Of a stretch of 64,000 nt of DNA, positions 23,622-32,221 are shown piece by piece (the stretch's first letter is position 1; every line of letters begins with the position of its first letter). The notes beneath the pieces are model-generated. The model made no database searches and was not told the origin of the DNA. It worked only from the letters and a program-made list of their open reading frames with translations. Source of the stretch: Shinella zoogloeoides (GTDB taxonomy: Bacteria > Pseudomonadota > Alphaproteobacteria > Rhizobiales > Rhizobiaceae); contig NZ_CP093528.1 in assembly GCF_022682305.1 (NCBI RefSeq), positions 571,501-635,500 on the forward strand, read 5' to 3'. The position numbers and the translations under genes are program-made.

Positions 23622-23981
23622 TCAGTCCGCCAGATTCGCGACGATCCAGCCGATATCGTTGGAGAGCGCCGCGCGGGCCTTGTCTTCCATTGCCTGGTAA
23701 TGCGCGATCAGGGCTTCGCCGAATGGCGTTACGACGGCCCCACCGCCCTGCTTGCCGCCGCGCTGTGATTCCACGACGGGCTGCTTGAACAGCCGGTTCA
23801 TCTCGTCGACCAGCAGCCAGGCCCGCCGATAGGACATGTCCATCGCCCGGCCGCCCGCCGAGATCGAGCCGGTTTCCTTGATATGCGAGAGAAGCTGGAT
23901 CTTCCCCCGCCCGATCCGGTTGTCCTGGTCGAACTGGAGGCGGAAGATGAGCTTCGGCGCGGTCTTGCTGGATGCTGACAT
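23622..23981 (-). CDS. modE: ModE-type winged-helix regulator lacking the Mop domains
   Basis: 119 aa. It matches the N-terminal DNA-binding domain of ModE (Gly-Lys-Ile-Gln-Leu-Leu, Gly-Ser-Ile-Ser-Ala-Gly-Gly-Arg-Ala-Met, Met-Ser-Tyr-Arg-Arg-Ala-Trp-Leu-Leu, and Gly-Gly-Lys-Gln-Gly-Gly-Gly). The C-terminal di-Mop domain that binds molybdate in E. coli ModE is absent. Such one-domain ModE proteins are frequent in alphaproteobacteria; how they sense molybdate is not settled. It is convergent with modC and probably binds the box upstream of modA. No SD precedes the chosen ATG; a hairpin sits directly upstream. Confidence 0.88.
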   Translation of the reverse strand: MSASSKTAPKLIFRLQFDQDNRIGRGKIQLLSHIKETGSISAGGRAMDMSYRRAWLLVDEMNRLFKQPVVESQRGGKQGGGAVVTPFGEALIAHYQAMEDKARAALSNDIGWIVANLAD

Positions 23982-23982
23982 G

Positions 23983-24009
23983 AAAATGGGCCCGTAGTGA
24001 TACGGGCCC
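23983..24009 (-). terminator. Rho-independent terminator of the class III aminotransferase
   Basis: GGGCCCGTA (23988-23996) and TACGGGCCC (24001-24009) form a perfect 9-bp stem with GTGA loop, followed on the minus strand by TTTT (23983-23986). It ends only one base before the modE start codon, leaving no room for a modE SD. Confidence 0.8.
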
Positions 24010-24040
24010 AGATATAACAGCGTTTCCCGCGGAGGGAAGA

Positions 24041-25378
24041 TTAGGCGGCGCGCTTCAGCGCATCGCCGAGGATCGAGACGATATCCTCGAAGTGCTTCTT
24101 CTCGGCGATCAGCGGCGGCGAGAAGGCGATGATGTCGCCGGTAACGCGGATGAGCAGGCCCTTCTCGAAGCAATCGACGAAGACGTCATAGGCGCGTGCG
24201 CCCGGCGCGCCGTCGCGCGATGACAGCTCGATGCCGGCGATGAGGCCGATGGTGCGGATGTCGATGACATGCGGCAGGCCCTTCAGCGAGTGCATCGCGT
24301 CGTACCAGTCGTCCTGCAGTTCGGCGGCGCGGGTCAGCAGGCCTTCTTCCTTGTAGATGTCGAGCGTCGCGATACCGGCGGCGCAGGCCACCGGATGGCC
24401 GGAATAGGTGTAGCCGTGGAAAAGCTCGATGGCGTTTTCCGGCCCGTGCATCAGCGCATCGTGCACCTTGCGGCTGGAGAACACCGCGCCCATCGGGATC
24501 GCGCCGTTGGTCAGGCCCTTGGCCGTCGTCACGAGATCCGGCGTCACGCCGAAATAGTCGGTGGCGAAGGCGGCGCCGAGGCGGCCGAAGCCGGTGATGA
24601 CTTCGTCGAAGATCAGCAGGATGCCGTGCTTGTCGCAGATCGCGCGCAGCTTTTCGAGATAGCCCTTCGGCGGAATGAGCACGCCGGTGGAGCCGGCGAC
24701 CGGTTCCACGATGCAGGCCGCGATGGTTTCCGCGCCATGCAGGGCGACCAGGCGTTCCAGGTCATCAGCAAGGTCCGCGCCATGCTCCGGCTGGCCCTTC
24801 ACATAGGCGTTCTTCGCAAGGTCATGCGTGTGGCGCAGGTGGTCCGAGCCGTTGAGCTGCGGGAAGACGCGGCGGTTGTTGAGGATGCCGCCGACCGAGA
24901 TGCCGCCGAAGCCGACGCCATGATAGCCGCGCTCGCGGCCGATGAGGCGCGTGCGCGTGCCCTGGCCGATGGCGCGCTGGTAGGCGATGGCGATCTTCAG
25001 TGCGGTATCGACCGATTCGGAGCCGGAGCCGGTGTAGAATACGCGGTCAAGCTTGGCGCCCTCGGGACCGGGGGCGATTTCGGCAAGGCGCTCGGCAAAG
25101 TCGAAGGCGATCGGGTGGCCCATCTGGAAGGAGGGGGCGAAATCCATCTGCGTGAGCTGGCGCTCGACGGCGGAAGCGATCTGGCGGCGGCCGTGGCCGG
25201 CATTCACGCACCACAGGCCCGCGGTGCCGTCGAGAACCGTGCGGCCGTCGGTGCTGGTGTAATACATGCCCTCGGCGCTCGCGAGCAGGCGCGGCGCGGC
25301 CTTGAACTGGCGGTTGGCGGTGAAGGGCATCCAGTAGCTGTCGAGCACCGGTGCGTTGGGTTTGTTATGGGCGTTCAT
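24041..25378 (-). CDS. Class III aminotransferase (omega-amino acid:pyruvate type)
   Basis: 445 aa fold-I PLP enzyme. Typical segments are Tyr-Trp-Met-Pro-Phe-Thr-Ala-Asn-Arg near the N-terminus, Gly-Ser-Gly-Ser-Glu-Ser-Val-Asp, Gly-Arg-Glu-Arg-Gly-Tyr-His-Gly-Val-Gly, Phe-Asp-Glu-Val-Ile-Thr-Gly-Phe-Gly-Arg, and Thr-Ala-Lys-Gly-Leu-Thr-Asn-Gly-Ala with the PLP lysine. The pattern fits beta-alanine/omega-amino-acid:pyruvate aminotransferases; polyamine or taurine substrates are alternatives. The ATG at 25378 follows AGAGGAGA. The gene is divergent from a PuuR-like regulator, which suggests amine-controlled expression. Confidence 0.88.
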   Translation of the reverse strand: MNAHNKPNAPVLDSYWMPFTANRQFKAAPRLLASAEGMYYTSTDGRTVLDGTAGLWCVNAGHGRRQIASAVERQLTQMDFAPSFQMGHPIAFDFAERLAEIAPGPEGAKLDRVFYTGSGSESVDTALKIAIAYQRAIGQGTRTRLIGRERGYHGVGFGGISVGGILNNRRVFPQLNGSDHLRHTHDLAKNAYVKGQPEHGADLADDLERLVALHGAETIAACIVEPVAGSTGVLIPPKGYLEKLRAICDKHGILLIFDEVITGFGRLGAAFATDYFGVTPDLVTTAKGLTNGAIPMGAVFSSRKVHDALMHGPENAIELFHGYTYSGHPVACAAGIATLDIYKEEGLLTRAAELQDDWYDAMHSLKGLPHVIDIRTIGLIAGIELSSRDGAPGARAYDVFVDCFEKGLLIRVTGDIIAFSPPLIAEKKHFEDIVSILGDALKRAA

Positions 25379-25523
25379 GGCAGATATCTCCTCTGTTGAG
25401 GGGATAGACGTCATGATTTGCCGGACTGAACAAGTCCTTTTCTGGTTGACGTCAAGCAATTGAAAATAAAAGATGTAGGAAGGGCGGTTTTCGCTATTTC
25501 GAACATGTGAAACAGGAAATGCC

Positions 25524-26072
25524 ATGTCGGTCGATATCGGAGGCAGGCTGCGCCATCTGCGCATGGCCCATAATCTCTCCCAGCGGGAACTGGCCAAGCG
25601 CGCCGGCGTCACCAATTCGACGATCTCGCTGATCGAATCGAACGCCTCCAACCCTTCGGTCGGCGCGCTGAAGCGCATCCTCGACGGCATCCCCATCGGC
25701 CTTGCCGAATTCTTCGCCTACGAGCCGGACCGGCCGAAAAAGGCGTTCTACCGGGCGGACGAACTGGTGGAGATCGGCAAGGGTCCCATCTCCTTCCGCC
25801 AGATCGGCGACAACACGTTTGGCCGCAGTCTGCAAATCCTCAAGGAATGCTACCAGCCCGGCGCCGACACGGGCAAGGTGCCGTTGGTCCACGATGGCGA
25901 GGAGGGGGGCATCGTCCTCTCGGGCCGCCTCGAAGTGACGGTCGACGACGAGCGCCGCATCCTTGGCCCCGGCGACGCCTACTATTTCGAAAGCCGCCGC
26001 CCGCATCGCTTCCGCTGCGTCGGCCCGGTGCCCTGCGAGGTGATCAGCGCCTGCACCCCGCCGACCTTCTGA
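25524..26072 (+). CDS. XRE-cupin regulator (PuuR-like)
   Basis: 182 aa. The helix-turn-helix (Leu-Ser-Gln-Arg-Glu-Leu-Ala-Lys-Arg-Ala-Gly-Val-Thr) spans about residues 7-62 and a cupin domain spans about 110-178, including Gly-Pro-Gly-Asp-Ala-Tyr-Tyr-Phe. The layout and sequence resemble PuuR, the putrescine-responsive repressor. It is divergent from the omega-aminotransferase (145 bp gap), its most likely target. The effector is not established. Confidence 0.88.
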   Translation: MSVDIGGRLRHLRMAHNLSQRELAKRAGVTNSTISLIESNASNPSVGALKRILDGIPIGLAEFFAYEPDRPKKAFYRADELVEIGKGPISFRQIGDNTFGRSLQILKECYQPGADTGKVPLVHDGEEGGIVLSGRLEVTVDDERRILGPGDAYYFESRRPHRFRCVGPVPCEVISACTPPTF

Positions 26073-26081
26073 AACAGAAAA

Positions 26082-26103
26082 GCCCGCCGAGGGGCGGGCT
26101 TTC
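26082..26103 (+). terminator. Rho-independent terminator of the PuuR-like gene
   Basis: GCCCGCC (26082-26088) and GGCGGGC (26093-26099) pair around GAGG, with AAA before and TTT after. It is placed 10 bases after the stop and can also serve the convergent small gene. Confidence 0.88.
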
Positions 26104-26118
26104 GGGAAATGCGGCGGA

Positions 26119-26301
26119 TCAGGCCTGCGTATTGTCCTCGACAGGCGCGTCGGGGCCGTTCTTCTTGATGGAGTCGATGGCGTTCTGCGCGCTGGCCTTG
26201 CTGGTATAGCCTTCCGTGGAGAACATGATCTCGCTGTTGTACTTGAAGCGAACACGGAATTCGCCAGCCTTGTCCTTGTAGATCTCGAACTTGTGCGCCA
26301 T
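26119..26301 (-). CDS. DUF1508 (YegP-like) protein, 60 aa
   Basis: Met-Ala-His-Lys-Phe-Glu-Ile-Tyr-Lys-Asp-Lys-Ala-Gly-Glu-Phe-Arg-Val-Arg-Phe is the DUF1508 repeat, present once. The Ser-Glu-Gly-Tyr-Thr-Ser-Lys-Ala-Ser segment follows. The start at 26301 is fixed by GGAGG seven bases upstream. YegP-type proteins are small beta-rich proteins; no molecular function is known. It is a single gene between a terminator and the tRNA-Gln. Confidence 0.85.
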   Translation of the reverse strand: MAHKFEIYKDKAGEFRVRFKYNSEIMFSTEGYTSKASAQNAIDSIKKNGPDAPVEDNTQA

Positions 26302-26398
26302 GGGCTTTCCTCCACGAGGGTGTGAATCAGACAGGCGCAACGTGCCAGCAGCGTAAATCTCTGGCAAGGCGCAAATATCTGTTTTCAAGGAGAAAGTT

Positions 26399-26472
26399 TG
26401 GCTGGGGAACCTGGATTCGAACCAAGATTAACGGAGTCAGAGTCCGTCGTTCTACCGTTGAACTATTCCCCA
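26399..26472 (-). tRNA. tRNA-Gln, anticodon CTG
   Basis: On the minus strand the acceptor TGGGGAA pairs with TTCCCCA, G is the discriminator and CCA is encoded (26399-26401). The anticodon stem ACGGA/TCCGT holds the loop CTCTGAC with anticodon CTG, and the T arm has GGTTCGAATCC. The 74-nt length is normal for Gln tRNA. No integrase or direct repeat flanks it. Confidence 0.96.
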
Positions 26473-26709
26473 GCATGGCTGGTTCCGGCGTGGCCGGGGC
26501 CTGTGAGGCGGGCTTATAAACAAAAGGCGGCGCGTTGCAAATGGTTTTTTTGGAAAAAATCACGCCGGCCTGTTTGCGGGCGCGCCGTCGTGGCTCCGTC
26601 ACAAAAAGAATTTGGCGAACGGGCCGGGCGCTGGTAATGTCGCGCCAACGAAGATCGAGAGAGCGCCTGCTTGCAGCTTCAGGCTTTGCGCGGCGCCATA
26701 GGCAGTAAC

Positions 26710-28251
26710 GTGAACGACCCCGACAGCGGCGAAAAGCCGTCCGTTTCCGGGGCGCGAGATGCGGGCAATACGGGGCGGCCGAAGCGGTCGCGCCGTCGCA
26801 AGGGAAAGCAGAAGGGCGCGACCAGTCCCTCTGCCGTTTCCGTGCCCGCAGGCCAGGCGGCCGGTTCGTCCGAGCCCGCCGAGCGCCCCCAGGCCGCAAA
26901 CAGCGGCATCAATGCGCGCCGGAACAAGCGACGCAGGCACGGCAAGAGTCCGGGCGGCGAGAACGTGCGCCCGCTCGCGCCCGTCGGCCAGCGCGAGGCC
27001 CCCCACGAGCAGCGTCAGGCGGATGGCCACAAGGCCCGCCGCAAGCATCGCGGCAAGAAGTCGGCGGCACGCGCCGTGCCGACCGTGGCGGAGGCTGCCG
27101 GCCTTCTGCCGACGATCGACCTGATTGCGGAACAGCGACCCGCGCCGGCGGCCGAGCCGCGGCGCGAATTCGCGCCTGCCCAGCGCATGGCCGATCGCGA
27201 GCATTACGAAGCGCCGCTTTATGCCGCGCTCGACCTCGGCACCAACAATTGCCGCCTGCTCATCGCCCAGCCGACCCGGCCGGGCCAGTTCCGCGTCGTC
27301 GATGCCTTCTCGCGCATCGTGCGCCTCGGCGAGGGGCTTGCGGCGCGCGGCCGGCTTTCCGACGAGGCGATGGACCGCTCCGTCGAGGCGCTGAAAATCT
27401 GCGCCGCCAAGCTGAAGAACCGCAACATCCGCCGCAGCCGCCTCATCGCGACGGAAGCCTGCCGCGCGGCGGACAACGGCGAGGTCTTTCTTGAGCGCGT
27501 GCGCGAAGAGACCGGGCTGGAACTCGAAATCATCAATCGCGAAACCGAGGCGCGGCTTGCGGTCTCCGGCTGCTCGTCGCTGGTCGGCCGCGAGGCGAAA
27601 TCCGTCGTGCTCTTCGATATCGGCGGCGGCTCCTCGGAAATCGCGGTCATCCGCATCGGCGACAACCGCTCCAGCCGCCTTGCCAACCACATCACGCACT
27701 GGACCTCGCTGCCGGTGGGCGTCGTCACGCTCTCCGAACGCCATGGCGGGCGCGACGTGACGCCGGAAAGCTTTGCCGGCATGGTCTCCGAAGTCGAGGG
27801 CATGCTCGCGAATTTCGACTGCCCGGGCGAAAGCGCCCATGCGCCGGAGGATTTCCACCTCATCGGCACGTCCGGCACGGTGACGACGCTGGCGGGCGTG
27901 CATCTCGACCTGCCGCGTTACGACCGCCGCCGCGTCGACGGCGTATGGCTCTCGGACGACGAGGTCACGGCCATGCAGGCTCGGCTGCTCTCCTGGGATT
28001 TCTCCGCCCGCGCGGCCAATCCCTGCATCGGACCGGACCGGGCGGACCTCGTTCTCGCCGGCTGCGCCATCCTCGAGGCGATCCGCAAGCGCTGGCCCTC
28101 GCGCCGCATGCGCGTCGCCGACCGCGGCTTGCGCGAGGGCCTGCTCACCGACATGATGGCCGATGACGGCGTCTGGCGCCGTGGCCGCCATCGCCGCAAC
28201 CATCGCGGCGGCCATCGCAATCCGGCAAAGCCCGAAGGACAGGCGTCATGA
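26710..28251 (+). CDS. Ppx/GppA phosphatase with long basic N-terminal extension
   Basis: About 513 aa. Ppx/GppA enzymes hydrolyse polyphosphate or pppGpp. The actin-like fold motifs are present: [12 protein letters not shown] near residue 180, Asp-Ile-Gly-Gly-Gly-Ser-Ser-Glu near 302, and Gly-Thr-Ser-Gly-Thr-Val-Thr-Thr-Leu near 380. The first 170 residues are low-complexity, rich in Arg, Lys, Gly and Ala. Start is uncertain: GTG 26710 is used, and a TTG at 26671 is also in frame. It overlaps rlmE by ATGA. Confidence 0.85.
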   Translation: MNDPDSGEKPSVSGARDAGNTGRPKRSRRRKGKQKGATSPSAVSVPAGQAAGSSEPAERPQAANSGINARRNKRRRHGKSPGGENVRPLAPVGQREAPHEQRQADGHKARRKHRGKKSAARAVPTVAEAAGLLPTIDLIAEQRPAPAAEPRREFAPAQRMADREHYEAPLYAALDLGTNNCRLLIAQPTRPGQFRVVDAFSRIVRLGEGLAARGRLSDEAMDRSVEALKICAAKLKNRNIRRSRLIATEACRAADNGEVFLERVREETGLELEIINRETEARLAVSGCSSLVGREAKSVVLFDIGGGSSEIAVIRIGDNRSSRLANHITHWTSLPVGVVTLSERHGGRDVTPESFAGMVSEVEGMLANFDCPGESAHAPEDFHLIGTSGTVTTLAGVHLDLPRYDRRRVDGVWLSDDEVTAMQARLLSWDFSARAANPCIGPDRADLVLAGCAILEAIRKRWPSRRMRVADRGLREGLLTDMMADDGVWRRGRHRRNHRGGHRNPAKPEGQAS

Positions 28252-28964
28252 CCAAGACCCCCATCGGCCGCAAGCTCGGCCAGAAGGTCAAGAAGGGCAA
28301 GCTCAAGGCCTCTTCCCGCCGCTGGCTGGAGCGCCATATCAACGATCCCTATGTGCAGCGCGCCAAGCTGGAGGGCTATCGCGCCCGCGCGGCCTTCAAG
28401 CTGCTGGAGATCGACGAGAAGCATAACATCCTCGGCGGCGCCCGGCGCATCATCGACCTTGGCGCGGCGCCCGGGAGCTGGTCGCAGATCGCCGCCAAGG
28501 TGACGGGCTCGACGGATACGGACCCGCGCGTCGCCGCCATCGACTTCCTGGAGATGGATCCGCTGCCGGGCGTGCACATCCTCCAGATGGACTTCCTCGA
28601 TCCCGATGCGCCGCAAAAGCTCATCGAGGCCGTCGGCGGCACGCCGAACCTCGTGATCTCCGACATGGCCGCGCCCACCACCGGCCACCGCCAGACGGAC
28701 CACCTGCGCACCATGCACCTGTGCGAGGTCGCCGCGCATTTCGCCGTCGAGGTTCTGGCCGAGGGCGGGCATTTCCTCGCAAAAACCTTCCAGGGCGGCA
28801 CGGAACGCGACCTGCTGAACATGCTCAAGCAGAATTTCAAGCAGGTCATCCATGTGAAGCCCGGTGCCTCGCGCGCCGAATCGGTGGAAATGTTCCTGCT
28901 CGCCAAGGGCTTCAAGGGCCGCAAGGCGAAAGACGACGCGGCGGAAGAAACCGAGGAAGCCTGA
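28248..28964 (+). CDS. rlmE: 23S rRNA (uridine 2'-O)-methyltransferase RlmE
   Basis: 238 aa FtsJ-family methyltransferase that methylates the 2'-OH of U2552 in 23S rRNA. The SAM motif is [10 protein letters not shown], followed by Asp-Met-Ala-Ala-Pro and Lys-Thr-Phe-Gln-Gly, giving the K-D-K-E catalytic set. The basic N-terminus contacts the ribosome. The start overlaps the Ppx/GppA stop by ATGA, so the two are probably one operon. Pairing of ppx/gppA with rlmE is common in this group. Confidence 0.95.
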   Translation: MTKTPIGRKLGQKVKKGKLKASSRRWLERHINDPYVQRAKLEGYRARAAFKLLEIDEKHNILGGARRIIDLGAAPGSWSQIAAKVTGSTDTDPRVAAIDFLEMDPLPGVHILQMDFLDPDAPQKLIEAVGGTPNLVISDMAAPTTGHRQTDHLRTMHLCEVAAHFAVEVLAEGGHFLAKTFQGGTERDLLNMLKQNFKQVIHVKPGASRAESVEMFLLAKGFKGRKAKDDAAEETEEA

Positions 28965-29347
28965 TGCTTCTCTATACGACCGTCGGCACCAATGACCTTC
29001 CCCGCGCCGGCCGCTTCTACGACGCGGCCCTGTCGCCCCTCGGCTATATCCGGCAGAGGCAAGCCCCGGGCGAGATCGGCTATGCGGCGGACGGGGACGT
29101 GCGCTGTCGCTTCTGGGTGGTCGAGCCGTTCAATCGCGAACCGGCTACCTTCGGCAATGGCGTCACCATCGCGCTCGTCGCGCCGAACCGCGCGGCCGTA
29201 GACGCCTTCCACGCCGCGGCGCTTGCCGCCGGCGGCACGGACGAGGGCGCACCGGGCCTGCGCCCGTTCCATGCCAGCTTCTACGCCGCCTTCGTCCGCG
29301 ACCATGACGGCAACAAGATCGCCGCCGTCTGCGAAAAGCCTGAATAG
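28964..29347 (+). CDS. VOC/glyoxalase-superfamily protein
   Basis: 127 aa. The beta-alpha-beta-beta-beta fold is recognisable: N-terminal Asp-Leu-Pro-Arg-Ala-Gly-Arg-Phe-Tyr-Asp-Ala-Ala-Leu and C-terminal Ala-Ala-Phe-Val-Arg-Asp-His-Asp-Gly-Asn-Lys-Ile. The ATG overlaps the rlmE stop by one base, indicating the third gene of the operon. Its substrate is unknown; members include small-molecule isomerases, dioxygenases and resistance proteins. Confidence 0.82.
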   Translation: MLLYTTVGTNDLPRAGRFYDAALSPLGYIRQRQAPGEIGYAADGDVRCRFWVVEPFNREPATFGNGVTIALVAPNRAAVDAFHAAALAAGGTDEGAPGLRPFHASFYAAFVRDHDGNKIAAVCEKPE

Positions 29348-29352
29348 CCTTT

Positions 29353-30762
29353 CTACTTCACCGCCGTCGTTTCCGCTTCCGGTGCCGCCATGCGGTGGCC
29401 GGAAACCGTTGCGCCCGTGTTCTTCGCCATGGCGAGGAAGGGGATGGCGGCGGTCAGCGTGAGGGCGGAGATGATCATGAACGCGGTCTGGAAATCCCGC
29501 AGTTCCAGATGCGTGCCGCTCAATAATGTCTCGATTTCGAGGATGGCGCCGGCCACTGCCACGCCCATGGCAAGGCTCATCTGCTGAAGCACGGCGCTCA
29601 TCGACGTCGCCTTGCTGGCGTCCGCGTCCGCGATGTCGGCGAAGGAGAGGGCGTTCACGCTGGTGAAGAAGAAGGACCGCACGAAGCCGGCGACCAGCAG
29701 CACGCCGGCCATGAACCAGAAGGGTGTGGCTGGTGTGAAGAGGCCGTTCACGAAGGTCAGCGCCGCGCCGAAGATGCTGGCGGCGATCAGCGTGCTGCGG
29801 AAGCCGGCGAAGGTCAGCACGCGCTTGGCGATGACCTTGGTGGTGATCGCGCCGATGGCGCCCGTGAAGGTGACGAGGCCGGACTGGAACGGCGACAGGC
29901 CGAAGCCGACCTGCAGCATCAGCGGCATCAGGAAGGGCACCGCCCCGACGGAGATGCGGAACAGCGTGCCGCCGATGGCGGCGGCGCGGAAGGCGCTGTC
30001 GTGGAAGAGCTTCAGATCGAGCAGCGGGGCCGGATGGCGCCGGGCGTGGCGGACATAGAGCACGGCGCAAATGAGGCCGACGACGGTCGCGGCGATGCCG
30101 ATGATCGGCGGCAGCGCGGGCAGGCTGACGACGGACAGGCCGAACATCGTGCCGGAGGCGGCGACGGCGCTGAGGAGGAAACCCTTGCCGTCGAGCGGCG
30201 GTGGCGCGGCGGCCTGGATCTCCGGCAGGTAGATGCCGGAAAGCACATAGCCGAGGATGCCGACCGGCACGTTGATCAGGAAGATCCAGTGCCAGGAGAA
30301 ATAGGTGGTGATGAAGCCGCCGAGCGGCGGGCCGGCGAGCGGGCCGACGAGCGCGGGGATGGTCAGCAGCGCCATGGCCGAGACGAGTTCGGAACGCGAG
30401 GTGCTGCGCACCAGCACGAGGCGTGCGACGGGTGTCATCATCGCCCCGCCCATGCCTTGCAGGAAGCGCGAGACGACGAAGGCGAGAAGGCTGCCGGAGA
30501 TGGCGCAGAGGATGGAGCCGGCGACGAAGACGAGGATGGCGAGGCGGAAGATGCGCTTGGCCCCGAAGCGGTCCGCCATCCAGCCGCTCAGCGGAATGAA
30601 GGTGGCGAGCGACACCATGTAGGCGGTCAGCGCCAGCTTCAGCGTGATTGGCCCGACCCCGAGATCGGCCGCGATGGCCGGCAGCGAGGTGGAGATGACG
30701 GTGGAATCCATCTGCTCCATGAAGAGCGCGACGGCGAGGATGAGGGGGACGATACGGTTCAT
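29353..30762 (-). CDS. MFS multidrug exporter (DHA2, EmrB/QacA type)
   Basis: 469 aa with about 14 hydrophobic helices. The DHA2 motifs appear in the first half: Gly-Trp-Met-Ala-Asp-Arg-Phe-Gly-Ala-Lys-Arg (motif A), Arg-Phe-Leu-Gln-Gly-Met-Gly-Gly (motif B) and the Gly-Pro-Leu-Ala-Gly-Pro-Pro-Leu-Gly-Gly motif C of antiporters. The Asp in Met-Asp-Ser-Thr-Val of helix 1 is typical of drug:H+ antiporters. The start at 30762 begins the first helix; the extended frame to 30957 is basic and unlike MFS. No regulator is adjacent, so the substrate remains unknown. Confidence 0.88.
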   Translation of the reverse strand: MNRIVPLILAVALFMEQMDSTVISTSLPAIAADLGVGPITLKLALTAYMVSLATFIPLSGWMADRFGAKRIFRLAILVFVAGSILCAISGSLLAFVVSRFLQGMGGAMMTPVARLVLVRSTSRSELVSAMALLTIPALVGPLAGPPLGGFITTYFSWHWIFLINVPVGILGYVLSGIYLPEIQAAAPPPLDGKGFLLSAVAASGTMFGLSVVSLPALPPIIGIAATVVGLICAVLYVRHARRHPAPLLDLKLFHDSAFRAAAIGGTLFRISVGAVPFLMPLMLQVGFGLSPFQSGLVTFTGAIGAITTKVIAKRVLTFAGFRSTLIAASIFGAALTFVNGLFTPATPFWFMAGVLLVAGFVRSFFFTSVNALSFADIADADASKATSMSAVLQQMSLAMGVAVAGAILEIETLLSGTHLELRDFQTAFMIISALTLTAAIPFLAMAKNTGATVSGHRMAAPEAETTAVK

Positions 30763-30997
30763 CGGCACATCGGTGTAGCAATTCCGGGGGGCGAGCGACG
30801 CGGGATTGCGGAAAACGGAAACGCTCCTGCGCGGGGCCGGCCGTTTTCTGCGCCCCTCTCTGGCATCTGTCAAATCGGCAGGGGGCGCTTTGAAGATCAC
30901 AAGCCCGTGATGCGGCGGGACGAGATCGTGACAGCGTCCCGGATCGGGCCGTGTCATCCTGTTGCCGATGCAGTCATTCGAGAAAGAGGATCAGCCC

Positions 30998-31993
30998 ATG
31001 GGAGACCATTCCACAATCTCGCGCCGCTCCTTGTTCCTGGCCGCGGGCGTCGCCACTATGGCCGCGCCGCTGGTGCTGAACCGCGCGGCCGCCCTAGCGC
31101 AAACGGAAAGCGACGCCACGGACATGCGCGTAAGACCGCTGGAGACCCGCAGCCTCAAGCTCGGCAGCTTCCGCATCCTGACGGTGCGCGACGGCATGCG
31201 CCCTTCCGGCGCGCCGAACGAGACCTTCGGCACCGACCAGTCCGCCGATGCGGTCGGCGCGCTGCTCAAGGAGAATTTCCTGCCGGCCGATTCCTTCGTC
31301 AACAGCTTCACCCCGGCGCTGGTGGATACCGGGTCCGAGGTCGTGCTGTTCGATACGGGGATGGGCGAGGGTGGGCGCGACGCCGGCATGGGCCGGCTCG
31401 TCGAGGGCCTGAAATATGCCGGCTACACGCCGGACCAGATCTCCGTCGTCGTCATCACCCACATGCACGGCGACCATATCGGCGGGCTGATGGAAGGCGG
31501 CAAGCCGACCTTCCCGAACGCACGCTATGTCACCGGCCGCACGGAATACGATTTCTGGGTCAATCCCGCGCGTATGGGAACGCCGGCCGAGCAGGGGCAT
31601 CAGGGCGTGCTCGCCAAGGTGCAGCCGCTCGCCGAAAAGCTCACCTTCATCGAGAACGATGGCGAGGTCGTGCCCGGCATCACCGGTCTCGATGCTTTCG
31701 GTCATTCGCCCGGCCACATGATCTTCCGTATCGAATCGGAGGGCAAAGCGATGATGCTGACGGCCGATACCGCCAACCATTTCGTCCTCTCGCTCCAGCA
31801 GCCCGACTGGGAGGTGCGCTTCGATATGGACAAGGCGCAGGCGGCCGCGACGCGCAGGAAGGTGTTCGACATGATCGCCACCGACAGGCTCGCCTTCATC
31901 GGTTACCACATGCCGTTCCCCGCCGTGGGCTTCGTGGAAAAGGCCGGGCCGGGCTATCGCTTCGTTCCCGTGAGCTATCAGTTCGATTTGTGA
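30998..31993 (+). CDS. Tat-exported MBL-fold metallo-hydrolase
   Basis: 331 aa. A twin-arginine signal (Ile-Ser-Arg-Arg-Ser-Leu-Phe-Leu-Ala-Ala-Gly) is followed by a metallo-beta-lactamase fold with His155-Met-His157-Gly-Asp159-His160, the downstream ligand His in Phe-Gly-His-Ser-Pro-Gly-His-Met, and Asp in Ala-Asp-Thr-Ala-Asn-His. Folding with metal before export through Tat is consistent. The family includes quorum-quenching lactonases, arylsulfatases and organophosphorus hydrolases; the natural substrate is not determined. Start 30998 is supported by AGAGGA eight bases upstream. Confidence 0.85.
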   Translation: MGDHSTISRRSLFLAAGVATMAAPLVLNRAAALAQTESDATDMRVRPLETRSLKLGSFRILTVRDGMRPSGAPNETFGTDQSADAVGALLKENFLPADSFVNSFTPALVDTGSEVVLFDTGMGEGGRDAGMGRLVEGLKYAGYTPDQISVVVITHMHGDHIGGLMEGGKPTFPNARYVTGRTEYDFWVNPARMGTPAEQGHQGVLAKVQPLAEKLTFIENDGEVVPGITGLDAFGHSPGHMIFRIESEGKAMMLTADTANHFVLSLQQPDWEVRFDMDKAQAAATRRKVFDMIATDRLAFIGYHMPFPAVGFVEKAGPGYRFVPVSYQFDL

Positions 31994-32064
31994 GAGGCTG
32001 GCAGCGGTCGGAGGCGGTGGCCCCTCATCCCGCTGCCGCTTCCTCTTGCGCTGTCGACAAGTGC

Positions 32065-32090
32065 GGCCGGCAAGCGATTGCGGCCTTTTT
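32065..32090 (+). terminator. Rho-independent terminator after the MBL hydrolase
   Basis: GGCCG (32065-32069) pairs with CGGCC (32081-32085), extended inward by CAA/TTG, followed by TTTTT (32086-32090). It lies 72 bases after the stop and before the guaB leader. Confidence 0.75.
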
Positions 32091-32221
32091 GCTATTCCCA
32101 ACCCGTCATGAACGTGTTACCAGCCCTCGCCAACTTCCAAGAATTTCTTGCAAGCGACCGCGGCGGACAGCTCCCAAAGTCCCCCTTGGTGCGTGAGCTT
32201 TACCCTAGAGGAACTTGGCCC

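Noticed and set aside
26399..26472. tRNA-Gln as an integration site
   Set aside because: No integrase, direct repeat or composition change in the flanks.
28376..30781. 801-aa minus-strand open frame over rlmE and the MFS gene
   Set aside because: Other-frame shadow of two well-supported genes; low-complexity Arg/Pro-rich protein.
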